From the NCBI RefSeq assembly GCF_004216955.1, contig NZ_SGXL01000001.1, positions 2,321,413-2,385,412 on the forward strand: a stretch of DNA of 64,000 nt, read 5' to 3'. Shown here piece by piece: positions 45,130 to 52,717 of this stretch; positions within the stretch are counted from its first letter, which is position 1; every line of letters begins with the position of its first letter. The stretch comes from Fictibacillus sp. BK138. GTDB taxonomy: Bacteria; Bacillota; Bacilli; Bacillales; Fictibacillaceae. The position numbers and the translations under genes were made by a program. The notes beneath the pieces are model-generated. The model was given only the letters and a program-made list of their open reading frames with translations. It searched no databases and had not been told where the DNA came from.

Positions 45130-46053
45130 TTACGCTTCACTCCCTATTTTTTCTACTAAACCATAATCAGCTAGTACAGATCTGATTTCCTTCTGCAAAG
45201 AATCTGACGGCAAGTCCATCGGCATTCTCAAAGTTGGATTGATTTTACCCATCATTCCAAGTGCAGCTTTCAAAGGTGCTGGGTTCGTGTCTTTAAAAAG
45301 AACATCGTTTAATGGCATAAGATCATAATGAAGCTTCATTGCTTCTTCTACATTTCCTGCTTCCCATGCGTTATATACTTCAGCGACTTTTGACGGCAGT
45401 ACGTTTGCTGTAGCAGATATGTATCCAGCCCCACCGATTGCAAGCATTGGATAACAAAGCAGTTCGATTCCTGAATACAGCAAAAAGTCACGTCCGCAGT
45501 TTAATAGCACACGATTAATATGTTCAAAGTCTTTGTTGGATTCTTTTACACCGATAATGTTCGGGCAATCTTCGTTAAGACGGGCAAGTGTATTCACTTC
45601 AAGGTTAACGGCTGTTCTCCCAGGGATGTTATAGATGATTAGCGGAATATCCACGCTGTCTGCAATGGTCTTGAAGTGTTTGTAAAGTGCATGCTGTGAA
45701 GGCTTGTTGTAGTATGGGACGATTACCATCGCAGCATCTGCTCCCATTTCTTGTGCGAGTTTTGTTAGGTGAAGTGATTCTTGGTGGTTGGTTGAGCCTG
45801 TTCCGGGAACGATCGGTACACGTTTGTTTACAGCCTTAATCGCTGTTTCCATCACTTGTTCGCGTTCTTTCAGCGTTAGTGAAGAGGGTTCTCCTGTTGT
45901 TCCGGTTACTGAAATACCATGACTTCCTGACTGGATATGCCAGTCTATTAAACTTTTAAGGGTATCAAGATCCAATGACTCATCATCGTGAAAAGGGGTA
46001 ATAATCGGCGCGATGGATCCGCGCAGTGTTTTTTTTGCTTCTTCAATATTCAT
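45130..46053 (-). CDS. DapA-family aldolase in the hpa operon
   Basis: The 307-residue TIM barrel belongs to the DHDPS/NAL family. The Schiff-base lysine is in GVKESNKDF, with Tyr in IIYNIPGRT, Thr-Thr in VTGTTGEPSSL, Tyr in VPYYNKPS and the Arg of PGRT, which is the carboxylate-binding Arg of true dihydrodipicolinate synthase. The location in the hpa operon, without an hpaI gene, suggests it replaces the class II aldolase that splits 2,4-dihydroxyhept-2-enedioate into pyruvate and succinic semialdehyde. That role is inference; a lysine-pathway paralogue is the alternative. Confidence 0.8.
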   Translation of the reverse strand: MNIEEAKKTLRGSIAPIITPFHDDESLDLDTLKSLIDWHIQSGSHGISVTGTTGEPSSLTLKEREQVMETAIKAVNKRVPIVPGTGSTNHQESLHLTKLAQEMGADAAMVIVPYYNKPSQHALYKHFKTIADSVDIPLIIYNIPGRTAVNLEVNTLARLNEDCPNIIGVKESNKDFEHINRVLLNCGRDFLLYSGIELLCYPMLAIGGAGYISATANVLPSKVAEVYNAWEAGNVEEAMKLHYDLMPLNDVLFKDTNPAPLKAALGMMGKINPTLRMPMDLPSDSLQKEIRSVLADYGLVEKIGSEA

Positions 46054-46064
46054 TTTTTTCCTCC

Positions 46065-46742
46065 TTAATAATTGATCGTTTTTGGCTGACTTGATTTGTC
46101 CTCAAGAAAAGCTTTCAGCGTGTTCAACTTATGATTGCGTGTAAAAGACTCAATTTTCACAGGATCTTCTCTTTTTTCAATCATTTCAATAAGCAGGTAA
46201 TGTTCAGCAATGGATCGTTTCATTCTGGAGGGTTTCATGGTCATTCCGCTCTTTCGGACCGTGCCAAGTCTCTCCCAAGTTGAATGAATTTGTTCCTTCA
46301 AAAACTGGTTTGAGCAATACTTGTAGGTTAATTTGTGAAATTCTTTGTTGTAGTTGGAGAAAAGAGAAAAATCAAGTGAATCAAGTGCTTCTTCCATTAA
46401 CTTGGTGTACGCTCTTAGTTCGTCGAGTTTTTCGTGAGGAAAGGATCTAGACGATTCTGCTGTTGCAAAACCTTCTAGTACGGCTAGTACAGACAACGTC
46501 TCTAGATATGCTTCTTCATCAAAGGGGGTAACAATCGCTCCTGAATAGGGTTTGAAAGATATAAGAGAATCAGCTTCGAGCTGCCGAATCGCTTCACGAA
46601 CAGGAATGGCACTCGTTTGAAGCTCCCTTGCCAGTTGATCAATGACAAGCTTGTGTCCAGGCGGATATCTTCCATCTAAGATGCGGGAACGGATGACTTG
46701 ATAAGCATATTGCTGTTTGTTGGGTTTGTGTAGAGTATTCAT
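46065..46742 (-). CDS. GntR-family regulator (FCD/FadR type) of the hpa operon
   Basis: The 225-residue protein has an N-terminal winged helix (VIRSRILDGRYPPGHKLVIDQ, with VREAIRQLEADSLI as recognition region) and a C-terminal all-helical FCD domain with the His-rich metal/effector pocket (NKEFHKLTYKYC, IAEHYLLIEMI). It is the first gene of the operon, 11 bases ahead of the dapA-like gene, so it probably controls its own transcription with an aromatic catabolite as effector. Two palindromes just upstream are the likely operators. Confidence 0.9.
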   Translation of the reverse strand: MNTLHKPNKQQYAYQVIRSRILDGRYPPGHKLVIDQLARELQTSAIPVREAIRQLEADSLISFKPYSGAIVTPFDEEAYLETLSVLAVLEGFATAESSRSFPHEKLDELRAYTKLMEEALDSLDFSLFSNYNKEFHKLTYKYCSNQFLKEQIHSTWERLGTVRKSGMTMKPSRMKRSIAEHYLLIEMIEKREDPVKIESFTRNHKLNTLKAFLEDKSSQPKTINY

Positions 46743-46760
46743 ATTTCTATGTTAATCTCA

Positions 46761-46774
46761 AATCATATATGATT
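46761..46774. promoter_or_regulatory. Operator-like palindrome 1 of the hpa operon
   Basis: AATCATATATGATT is a perfect 14-bp palindrome, 19 bases upstream of the gntR start codon, where a FadR-type repressor of this operon would act. Confidence 0.7.
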
Positions 46775-46793
46775 ACAAGTATATTTTCAGAAA

Positions 46794-46807
46794 AATCATA
46801 TATTATT
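46794..46807. promoter_or_regulatory. Operator-like palindrome 2 of the hpa operon, next to a -35 box
   Basis: AATCATATATTATT matches the first palindrome at 13 of 14 positions. The two are 33 bp apart, about three helical turns, so two dimers would bind the same face. A TTGACA -35 sequence on the minus strand (46812-46807) overlaps its edge; a convincing -10 was not found. Confidence 0.65.
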
Positions 46808-46954
46808 GTCAATTTAGTAAAAAAGTAATGTTTTCGGGATATAATAAAATATTTACTAGTTATAAGGTCATGTTACTTCATTAAAAAGTTTACACATATA
46901 GTAAGAATAAGCTATTCTATTCATATAGATTGTGTATAAAGGGGTAAACAACCC

Positions 46955-47245
46955 ATGAATGTAAAAAATGCAATGGAAATACTAGTAGATGAAGCATTAC
47001 GTAATTATTGGGGCCAACTTCAGCTTCCATGCAAATGTGAGATTTGTAAAGCAGACGTTTTTGCCATTACACTCAACAACTTGCCTCCCCGGTATATATC
47101 AAACGAAGATGGCTATGCATACGTTAAAGCACAAAACTTTGATGACCAATCACGGGTGAATATTCTGAACCAGATCGTTAAAGCAACCGGCATCGTAGCA
47201 ACGCGTCCTTCACATGATTTAAAACCATCTTCCTCTCAAGAGTAG
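46955..47245 (+). CDS. ComFB-family protein
   Basis: This 96-residue protein matches the ComFB domain: NVKNAMEILVDEAL at the N-terminus, the cysteine motif CKCEIC (residues 26-31), VFAITLNNLPPRYISNEDG and a C-terminal helix. In B. subtilis comFB lies between comFA and comFC, but here it is alone. Work on this family has described it as a cyclic-dinucleotide receptor; I recall this rather than derive it from the sequence. Its presence in the same region as two cyclases and a cyclic-di-GMP riboswitch is notable. A terminator overlaps the stop codon. Confidence 0.85.
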   Translation: MNVKNAMEILVDEALRNYWGQLQLPCKCEICKADVFAITLNNLPPRYISNEDGYAYVKAQNFDDQSRVNILNQIVKATGIVATRPSHDLKPSSSQE

Positions 47246-47261
47246 AAGATGGTTTTTTCTT
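47221..47261 (+). terminator. Terminator of the comFB gene
   Basis: AAAACCATCTTC and GAAGATGGTTTT form a perfect 12-bp stem with a 12-nt loop followed by T residues. The stop codon lies inside the hairpin. Confidence 0.85.
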
Positions 47262-47315
47262 TGGTTTTTTAATAAAATGACGTGTCTCTTTATTCCTATT
47301 TTTCAGAATAGTTCC

Positions 47316-47344
47316 TTGCGGGACAAACCGCTTTATGATATATT
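47316..47344 (+). promoter_or_regulatory. Sigma-A promoter of the cold shock gene
   Basis: TTGCGG and TATATT are separated by 17 bases. Transcription from near 47351 would give an untranslated leader of about 93 nt before the csp start codon, the long leader expected of cold shock mRNAs. Confidence 0.5.
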
Positions 47345-47443
47345 TGTGACAACCATTCCGGACTGGATTACATCTTAATTAAGAGTTTGAAAGTTGTTTG
47401 GTAATTACGGCACAAATGTGCAAACGTTCTAGGAGGCATTCAC

Positions 47444-47644
47444 ATGCAAACAGGTAAAGTAAAATGGTTTAACGCAGAAAAAGGTTTTGGTTTTATCGAA
47501 GTTGAAGGTGGAGACGACGTATTCGTACACTTTTCAGCTATCCAATCTGAAGGATTCAAATCTCTTGACGAAGGTCAAGAAGTAGAATTCGAAATCGTTG
47601 ACGGAGCTCGCGGACCACAAGCAGCTAACGTAACTAAAAAATAA
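47444..47644 (+). CDS. Cold shock protein (CspB family)
   Basis: The 66-residue single-stranded nucleic acid-binding protein has RNP1 KGFGFIEV and RNP2 DVFVHF, and starts [10 protein letters not shown]. It acts as an RNA chaperone at low temperature. Strong TAGGAGG lies before the ATG, and a long leader precedes it. It is slightly more acidic and starts with MQTGK rather than MLEGK of B. subtilis CspB, so it is one of several paralogues. A terminator follows directly. Confidence 0.95.
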   Translation: MQTGKVKWFNAEKGFGFIEVEGGDDVFVHFSAIQSEGFKSLDEGQEVEFEIVDGARGPQAANVTKK

Positions 47645-47660
47645 GTCTAACTTATATATG

Positions 47661-47688
47661 AAACCGGCATATTGGTGCCGGTTTTTTT
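47661..47688 (+). terminator. Terminator of the cold shock gene
   Basis: AAACCGGC and GCCGGTTT form an 8-bp stem around ATATTGGT, followed by T residues. Confidence 0.85.
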
Positions 47689-47754
47689 CTTTGTTAATTT
47701 TTTATTTAGCTCGGTTCTGAAAGGTTATGCTTCTGAGTGGTTTTCAAAAAATCT

Positions 47755-47985
47755 TCTTCGAATAGTTAATTGGAGCGTAAGGGCGAGACTCCTGCATGCC
47801 ATCCACCTGAATAAACTTCTTGCAAGGCATGCGACGAGGAATACGCAGCGTCAGGATTTGCGTGTAGACGGAGGAGCACATATACATCCCTGAAGGTGAG
47901 ACCACTCAATGTACGAAGTACGGAGTGGGCTCACCGCACGCCCTGCGGAAAGCGAGCCACAAAGAGCGGAAATTAACCACTTTCA
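47755..47985 (+). repeat. Dispersed GC-rich repeat, copy R4 (with internal insertion)
   Basis: Most of the 381-bp gap between the csp gene and the small gene at 48026 is this copy. It starts TCGAATAGTTAATTGGAGCG and ends GAGCGGAAATTAACC, with GGTGAGACCACTC, GGGCTCACCGCACG and CCCTGCGGAAAGCGAG. Between CTCCTGCA and GAAGGTGAGACC it carries roughly 95 bases that no other copy has, including the short inverted pair GCATGCC/GGCATGC. Confidence 0.7.
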
Positions 47986-48002
47986 GCCCCTGCAATAAAA
48001 GA

Positions 48003-48027
48003 AGAGGCTCCTCGGATCAGGACCTCT
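48003..48027 (-). terminator. Terminator of the 50-residue gene
   Basis: On the minus strand AGAGGTCCT pairs with AGGAGCCTCT (one bulged C) around a 6-nt loop, followed by TCTTTTATT. Its location at the stop codon supports the small gene. Confidence 0.65.
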
Positions 48028-48178
48028 ACTCTTTAAATCCAATTTTTGATTTGTAACTTTCGATCTTACCTAGTATGTCTACCTTATCTTCCTGTGAAAA
48101 TATACCGAGTTTATGGAGAATCAGTGTATATTGCTGCAGTTTAAACAAAGAACTTTCTTTGTACCACATGGCATTCAC
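48026..48178 (-). CDS. Small protein of 50 residues, function unknown
   Basis: A 50-codon frame starts at GTG 48178, with AAGGA seven bases upstream, and ends at TAG in a hairpin terminator. The product is helical and basic: KESSLFKLQQYTLILHKLG followed by FSQEDKVDILGKIESYKS. An alternative ATG start lies three codons inside. I do not recognise the family. The ribosome binding site and terminator argue that it is expressed, possibly as a small regulatory protein. Confidence 0.5.
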   Translation of the reverse strand: MNAMWYKESSLFKLQQYTLILHKLGIFSQEDKVDILGKIESYKSKIGFKE

Positions 48179-48246
48179 CCATCTTTCCTTAAGGAAACTT
48201 TTTTACCCTTTGCAAATATTATATGCCATATGCCACTTTAATGATT

Positions 48247-48822
48247 CTAAATCTCAATTTTATTTTCCACGTCATAATAATCTGAGTAAACCACTCCATC
48301 ATCAGTCAATAAAAATTTGTGCGTTCGAAGCAATGACAATTTCAGTGATTCTGGCATTCCATCTTCTTCATACGCACACATTATAGTTAATCCCATGTCG
48401 GCTGAAAGTTTGTCGACCACTTTTTCAAGTTCTTCAACAATATCGAGGGGCCCCTCTATCGTGCTCCATTCTACATGTGTCCAAGTACGAATGGACTTCT
48501 TTTGATCCATTAAAGGCTTGTACATTTTTTCAATATGACCAAGAATAGCTGGAGGGTGATAACTCCCGGTAGAAAAATAAAAGTCGAAATTATTTACAAG
48601 ATAAATTTTCTCTAGTTCATTGTCAGTCAAATGAATCTTCAATTCTTTCATTACATATGGTAAATACTTCTCATTTTCAATCAGAATAATAGATTGATCT
48701 TTTGCAACCCCATCCAGGATATAACCGACGACCGTTTTCATGTAATTATCCATACTTTTAAAGGCATAGAGCAAATGTGCACATTTATTATCTACTAAAA
48801 GTTCATTTAATTTAGTTTTCAA
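48247..48822 (-). CDS. MEDS-domain protein (DcmR-like sensory domain)
   Basis: The 191-residue protein matches the MEDS domain, a RecA/KaiC-like sensory fold first seen in methanogen and methylotroph regulators: CAHLLYAFKSMDNYMKTVVG at the N-terminus, a strand SIILIENEKYL and FYFSTGSYHPPAILGHI. There is no attached helix-turn-helix or kinase, so it would need a partner. In Bacillus such stand-alone MEDS proteins are linked to stress or sporulation signalling in a general way only. Function unproved. Confidence 0.7.
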   Translation of the reverse strand: MKTKLNELLVDNKCAHLLYAFKSMDNYMKTVVGYILDGVAKDQSIILIENEKYLPYVMKELKIHLTDNELEKIYLVNNFDFYFSTGSYHPPAILGHIEKMYKPLMDQKKSIRTWTHVEWSTIEGPLDIVEELEKVVDKLSADMGLTIMCAYEEDGMPESLKLSLLRTHKFLLTDDGVVYSDYYDVENKIEI

Positions 48823-48926
48823 GAGTTTACCCTCCCCGTTCTTTAATTTTTTTAATGTTTATATTCTTTAAATTCTTTTCCTTTTACAAAAATCCTCTAC
48901 TGATAACTGGGCTAAGAAAAATAAAA

Positions 48927-48952
48927 AAAGCGCTCATATAAGAACGCTTTTA
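48927..48952 (-). terminator. Terminator of the lipoprotein gene
   Basis: AAAGCG and CGCTTT form the outer stem of an imperfect hairpin; on the minus strand it is followed by seven T. It lies just after the lipoprotein stop codon. Confidence 0.6.
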
Positions 48953-48957
48953 TTTCA

Positions 48958-49821
48958 TTATTTTGTTTTTAAAGTGGAAAGCATTGCCCAAATTGCTTGC
49001 TCCCACTCAGCTGTTTTTTTATGTTTAGGAAGATTGATTGTGTACTTCACTTTATCTCCGCTCTCGAGCTCCTGAATAACGATATATTTCTTAAAAGAAT
49101 CTTTTGAAGCCGTGATAAAAAGTTCTGTTGATCCAAAAGTTGGACCAGCCGTTTCGACTCCGTTTACCTCTTTTACTTCTCCAACAGCTTCAAGCTCATC
49201 GTGCGCCCATTTTTTAAGGTCTTCGATAGATGCATCTTCTGTGAGAGGCTCTATTCTAACGAACGTTTCCGCAAACTCTGTTGCAAACATTACGTCTTTT
49301 CGCGGTTCTTCAGCAGTAAACTCAAAATCATCTATTTTATAAAAGTAGTAATCTTGTTCACTCTCTGTCAGAGCAGCTTCCTTTTCAACCGGGTTTCCAT
49401 TTACAGAGTATTTAAGAGTTTGTGAGGCAGCCGGTTCACCTGTCCCGGATTCAGCAGCTGTAATCTTTTCGAGGACCCATTGATCATTTTCGTTTTTCTT
49501 ATAAACGATCGAAACTTTTGAACCATCTTCTAAATGTGCTACTGTGTCTCGTACTTCATCAGACAATCGGAGAACAAGCGTATCTCCCGACGCTTCTACT
49601 TCAATAGAATTATTGTCGATCTGTCCGATGTAAGTCCCTTCCTCTTCAATGGATGCAGCTGGTTCTACTGCTGGTTCTTCCTTTTGATCTGCAGCTTGGT
49701 CCTGTTCTGCTGATTGCTTAGTCGCTTCCTTTTTTTCCGTATCCTTTGCATCACCGCTGCAAGCCGATAATAATAGCGCAAGCGCAAATATAGAGCTCTT
49801 CAACCATGTCTTTGTTGTCAT
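48958..49821 (-). CDS. Secreted lipoprotein of unknown function
   Basis: The 287-residue protein has a lipoprotein signal peptide with lipobox LSAC (Cys at residue 21), then an acidic and lysine-rich linker (residues 25-60, KKEATKQSAEQDQ), then two globular parts. The second half ends with a beta-rich domain and AEWEQAIWAMLSTLK. I do not recognise either part; the C-terminal half resembles lipoproteins of Gram-positive bacteria that carry a PsbP/DUF1795-like fold, which I cannot confirm. It is monocistronic and divergent from the chemoreceptor gene. Confidence 0.75.
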   Translation of the reverse strand: MTTKTWLKSSIFALALLLSACSGDAKDTEKKEATKQSAEQDQAADQKEEPAVEPAASIEEEGTYIGQIDNNSIEVEASGDTLVLRLSDEVRDTVAHLEDGSKVSIVYKKNENDQWVLEKITAAESGTGEPAASQTLKYSVNGNPVEKEAALTESEQDYYFYKIDDFEFTAEEPRKDVMFATEFAETFVRIEPLTEDASIEDLKKWAHDELEAVGEVKEVNGVETAGPTFGSTELFITASKDSFKKYIVIQELESGDKVKYTINLPKHKKTAEWEQAIWAMLSTLKTK

Positions 49822-49887
49822 GACTCATCACCTCATTAATTTAGACGATACTTATAAAAAAATTGTTACATACTGGCAATAACGACT

Positions 49888-49914
49888 TTAATAGTTAAAA
49901 AAATATGTCGATAT
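49888..49914 (+). promoter_or_regulatory. SigD-type promoter of the chemoreceptor gene
   Basis: GTCGATAT (49907-49914) matches the SigD -10 GCCGATAT at seven of eight positions, and TTAA/TAAT lies 14-15 bases upstream in the -35 position (TAAA). SigD controls motility and chemotaxis genes in Bacillus, fitting the gene that follows. Confidence 0.7.
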
Positions 49915-49955
49915 AAAGATAGTACTTAACCATTTTAAAACGGAGATGAATAATT

Positions 49956-51431
49956 TTGAATCCATCATTTGCCTCAAATTCACAAACGAACAAGCTTGTA
50001 GCAAAAATGCTATGGGGAATGTACATTCTTGGTCTCGGAAGTACATACGCGAGTACTAAAACTATTAACAGTGTTATGTTTTACGGTTTATCAGGGTTAG
50101 TGATTCTTCTCTCACTTACGATCTGGACTTACCGAAAATGGGCGCCTCATGCTGTTCAATATTACGTCGTTTTTGGTCTAACCATCTTAACCGTTGTTAT
50201 GGCACACTCGAATCCAAAAATCTCCACTTATTTAATGACATATGTATCCCTTGCCGTTATAACGCTATACCATAATTACATTTCTATCTTACTATCGGGT
50301 GTAAGCGGAGTATTGTTAACCAATTTTTTCTTTTTCCAATATAAAGATACGATGTTTGCTGGACAAGATCCGAAAATAATCATTTCACTGAATGTTTTTC
50401 TGATTGTCATTACAGGTGCTCTCGTTGCCCAAGCAAGGATAGGTCAGCGAATGCAAGAAAATATTCTAACAGCTGAAAAGCAGGCTGAAGATGATAAATC
50501 AAAGCTTGAACATCTATTGGCTAAAATAAAAGATGCAACTCAAAATCTGCACATCTTCAGCCAGTCTGTTAGAGAAAACGTTACAAGAACCGGTGAGATC
50601 TCGAGCAACATCACCTATGCCTTTACCGAGGTAGCTAAAGGTGTTGAGTCCCAAGCAGTTAGTGTTGGCGGGATGAACGAATCTGTGACGAACACAAACG
50701 ATGTTGCAAAAGGACTTTATCAGCACTCTAGCGACATGAAAAAATTATCTGAAGAAACAGCACAAGTAACGAAAGCAGGAGAAAGCCAGGTTTCAGAACT
50801 GTCTGCCAAGATGGAAGAAGTCAGCGAACTCATGCATCAAACTAACTCATTAATGCACGAACTGAACGATCAAAGTGAATCTATTGAAGGGATCCTGACA
50901 ACGATTGAAGAAATCTCTTCACAGACAAATCTTCTTGCACTGAATGCAGCCATTGAAGCAGCCCGTGCTGGTGAACAGGGCCGTGGTTTTGCAGTGGTCG
51001 CAGATGAAGTTCGCAGACTAGCAGAGGATTCACAAAACTCTACTAAACAAATCGCCAGCATCCTTGGTGAAATACGAAATAAAGCAAAGCAGGCTGCACA
51101 ATTTGTGGACGGCTCTCAAGGAGTTGTTAGCTCAAGCCTTGAAGCAACCCAGAAAACAGCAGACAACTTCGGACGCATTTTAATAAACACCGATCAAGTA
51201 GCATCTCAATCTTCTCAAGTGCAAACATTGATCAATCAGCTTTATGAATCAACAGGTTACATAGTTGGAGAAATCCAGTCTGTTTCAGGGACTGCAGAAA
51301 CTTCGAGCGGTGCTGTTGAAGAAATTTTAGCAAGTGTTGAAGAGCAGCACAGATGTGTGGAAGAAGTTGTTGCAAGTTTCAACAAATTTGAATCGTTAAC
51401 GGCCGAATTAAATGAACTTGTAAAAGAATAA
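49956..51431 (+). CDS. Methyl-accepting chemotaxis protein without ligand domain
   Basis: The 491-residue protein has six N-terminal membrane helices (residues about 17-165) with only short loops, then directly the cytoplasmic signalling domain with the hairpin tip [20 protein letters not shown] and [16 protein letters not shown]. There is no periplasmic sensory domain and no obvious HAMP module, so it probably senses through its membrane part. The start is TTG at 49956 after GGAG. A SigD promoter is present. It is alone, without other che genes. Confidence 0.92.
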   Translation: MNPSFASNSQTNKLVAKMLWGMYILGLGSTYASTKTINSVMFYGLSGLVILLSLTIWTYRKWAPHAVQYYVVFGLTILTVVMAHSNPKISTYLMTYVSLAVITLYHNYISILLSGVSGVLLTNFFFFQYKDTMFAGQDPKIIISLNVFLIVITGALVAQARIGQRMQENILTAEKQAEDDKSKLEHLLAKIKDATQNLHIFSQSVRENVTRTGEISSNITYAFTEVAKGVESQAVSVGGMNESVTNTNDVAKGLYQHSSDMKKLSEETAQVTKAGESQVSELSAKMEEVSELMHQTNSLMHELNDQSESIEGILTTIEEISSQTNLLALNAAIEAARAGEQGRGFAVVADEVRRLAEDSQNSTKQIASILGEIRNKAKQAAQFVDGSQGVVSSSLEATQKTADNFGRILINTDQVASQSSQVQTLINQLYESTGYIVGEIQSVSGTAETSSGAVEEILASVEEQHRCVEEVVASFNKFESLTAELNELVKE

Positions 51432-51438
51432 AACGTGG

Positions 51439-51474
51439 AAAAACCTTTTCATACATGAGTGAAAAGGTTTTTTT
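51439..51474 (+). terminator. Terminator of the chemoreceptor gene
   Basis: AAAAACCTTTTC and GAAAAGGTTTTT form a perfect 12-bp stem around a 10-nt loop, followed by further T. Confidence 0.85.
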
Positions 51475-51486
51475 TAGGAGATTATT

Positions 51487-51969
51487 ATGCATAAACATAA
51501 AGGTATCTATTGTATCTGCACAAATGACGATGGTCACCTGCTCACTGTAGAAAAGAATGGCGGGCCGTATAAAAACCGGCTTGACCTTCCTGGCGGTACC
51601 CCTGAAAGTGGTGAAACAGAGAGTGAAACCGTTGTGCGGGAGGTTTTAGAAGAAACCGGTTATCAAGTTCTTAGCGCTGTAAAAATCGGAGAAAGATGTT
51701 ATGAACTTCCGTGGACATACAAGCAGTGGACGCATTCTCAGCATACTGCAGTCTATTATTTATGTACGGTAGATGAAATCAATAAGAGTTCTTTAGCTGA
51801 TATTTCGGATCAAGATTCAAATGGTTTTTTATGGGTGGATATTGGATCTTTAAAAGAAGATTGGTGTTCGCCGCTTGTTAGTGAAGCTATACACTACTTA
51901 TCAGAAAAAAAGATACCTGCCGAAAGAAAGACTTATCATACATGGGAAGTTCTGCACCAGACGAGATAA
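51487..51969 (+). CDS. Nudix hydrolase
   Basis: The 160-residue protein has a complete Nudix box, GTPESGETESETVVREVLEE followed by TGY, giving the metal-binding RE..EE residues. It would hydrolyse a nucleoside diphosphate linked to another group, but the substrate cannot be read from the sequence. The N-terminus MHKHKGIYCICTNDD is unusual in its Cys pair. It follows the chemoreceptor terminator by 13 bases and shares a terminator with the convergent Gly/Pro-rich gene. Confidence 0.9.
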   Translation: MHKHKGIYCICTNDDGHLLTVEKNGGPYKNRLDLPGGTPESGETESETVVREVLEETGYQVLSAVKIGERCYELPWTYKQWTHSQHTAVYYLCTVDEINKSSLADISDQDSNGFLWVDIGSLKEDWCSPLVSEAIHYLSEKKIPAERKTYHTWEVLHQTR

Positions 51970-51973
51970 AAAT

Positions 51974-52000
51974 AAAAAAACCGCCAAAGGCGGCTTTTTT
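51974..52000. terminator. Bidirectional terminator (Nudix gene and Gly/Pro-rich gene)
   Basis: CCGCC (51981-51985) and GGCGG (51989-51993) around AAA, flanked by seven A and six T, sit between the convergent stop codons. Confidence 0.75.
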
Positions 52001-52445
52001 AATAGCAATAAAATGCACTGATCTGGCGAGTGTCCATTCCGAAGTATACCCAGCGGCGTCCTGTCCAGCGGAATCCTGCTGCAGTCCCTCTGCCTACAAA
52101 AATAAGCCATGCCCAGAAACCTGGTCCCCATGATGGCCAGATGTAAACGTAACGAAACAGGCAATATCTGAGTGTAACTGGTGCAACTGCGTAAGCCCCA
52201 ACTTGGCCTCCTCCGCCGCCTCCGCCATGTAAGCTGTAAGCCTGGGATTGTGAAGGTGTAAAACCTGGAGGAGGTGATGTTGGCGCCGTTCCGCCTCCCC
52301 CACCGCTTGGAGGTCCGCCTTTACCACCTGGTCCTTTACCGCCTGGTCCGCCTGGAGGTGGTCCGAATCCCTGTCCGCCTCCTGGAGGTCCAAACCCTTG
52401 GCCCCCGCCTTGACCCGGAAAGAAAGGAAAATATCTTTGCGTCAA
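51999..52445 (-). CDS. Gly/Pro-rich low-complexity protein with aromatic C-terminal domain
   Basis: The product of about 148 residues has an N-terminal half made of GQGFGPPGG- and GGPGGKGPGGKGG-type repeats and a C-terminal domain of about 60 residues rich in Trp, Phe, Tyr and Arg, with YCLFRYVYIWPSWGPGFWAW and WVYFGMDTRQISAFYCY. Glycine/proline-rich proteins of this sort occur on Bacillaceae spore surfaces, which is my best guess of location, not of function. TTG at 52445 is chosen because AGGAG lies nine bases upstream. Confidence 0.6.
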   Translation of the reverse strand: MTQRYFPFFPGQGGGQGFGPPGGGQGFGPPPGGPGGKGPGGKGGPPSGGGGGTAPTSPPPGFTPSQSQAYSLHGGGGGGGQVGAYAVAPVTLRYCLFRYVYIWPSWGPGFWAWLIFVGRGTAAGFRWTGRRWVYFGMDTRQISAFYCY

Positions 52446-52606
52446 AATATTCATCTCCTGTTTATATTTTTGTGCTCGTTGTAGTTTATTCATCTAGTAA
52501 CTCAACCGTATAGACAAGTATCTCGTAAGTCTAAATAAATAGGATTGCTGTTCTATGATTTAGGGTATATTACATGAAACATCTTTGTTATAAGGAGGCT
52601 GATATC

Positions 52607-52714
52607 ATGGGACGCATTAGCAAAGGTATAAAAGGAATGGCCGTTGCCTATTTAATTAAGCAAGGGAAAAAGAGATTGCTGCCAATTATAAAACGAAAGC
52701 TTAAAAGCAGATAA
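52607..52714 (+). CDS. Small basic peptide of 35 residues
   Basis: This frame has a very good ribosome binding site, AAGGAGG seven bases from the ATG, and ends four bases before a terminator. The product MGRISKGIKGMAVAYLIKQ continues to a C-terminal KRKLKSR; it has twelve Lys/Arg, no acidic residue and an amphipathic helical middle. No export signal is seen. Options include a leaderless antimicrobial peptide, a membrane-active toxin or a nucleic acid-binding peptide. I do not recognise a family. Confidence 0.7.
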   Translation: MGRISKGIKGMAVAYLIKQGKKRLLPIIKRKLKSR

Positions 52715-52717
52715 TAA

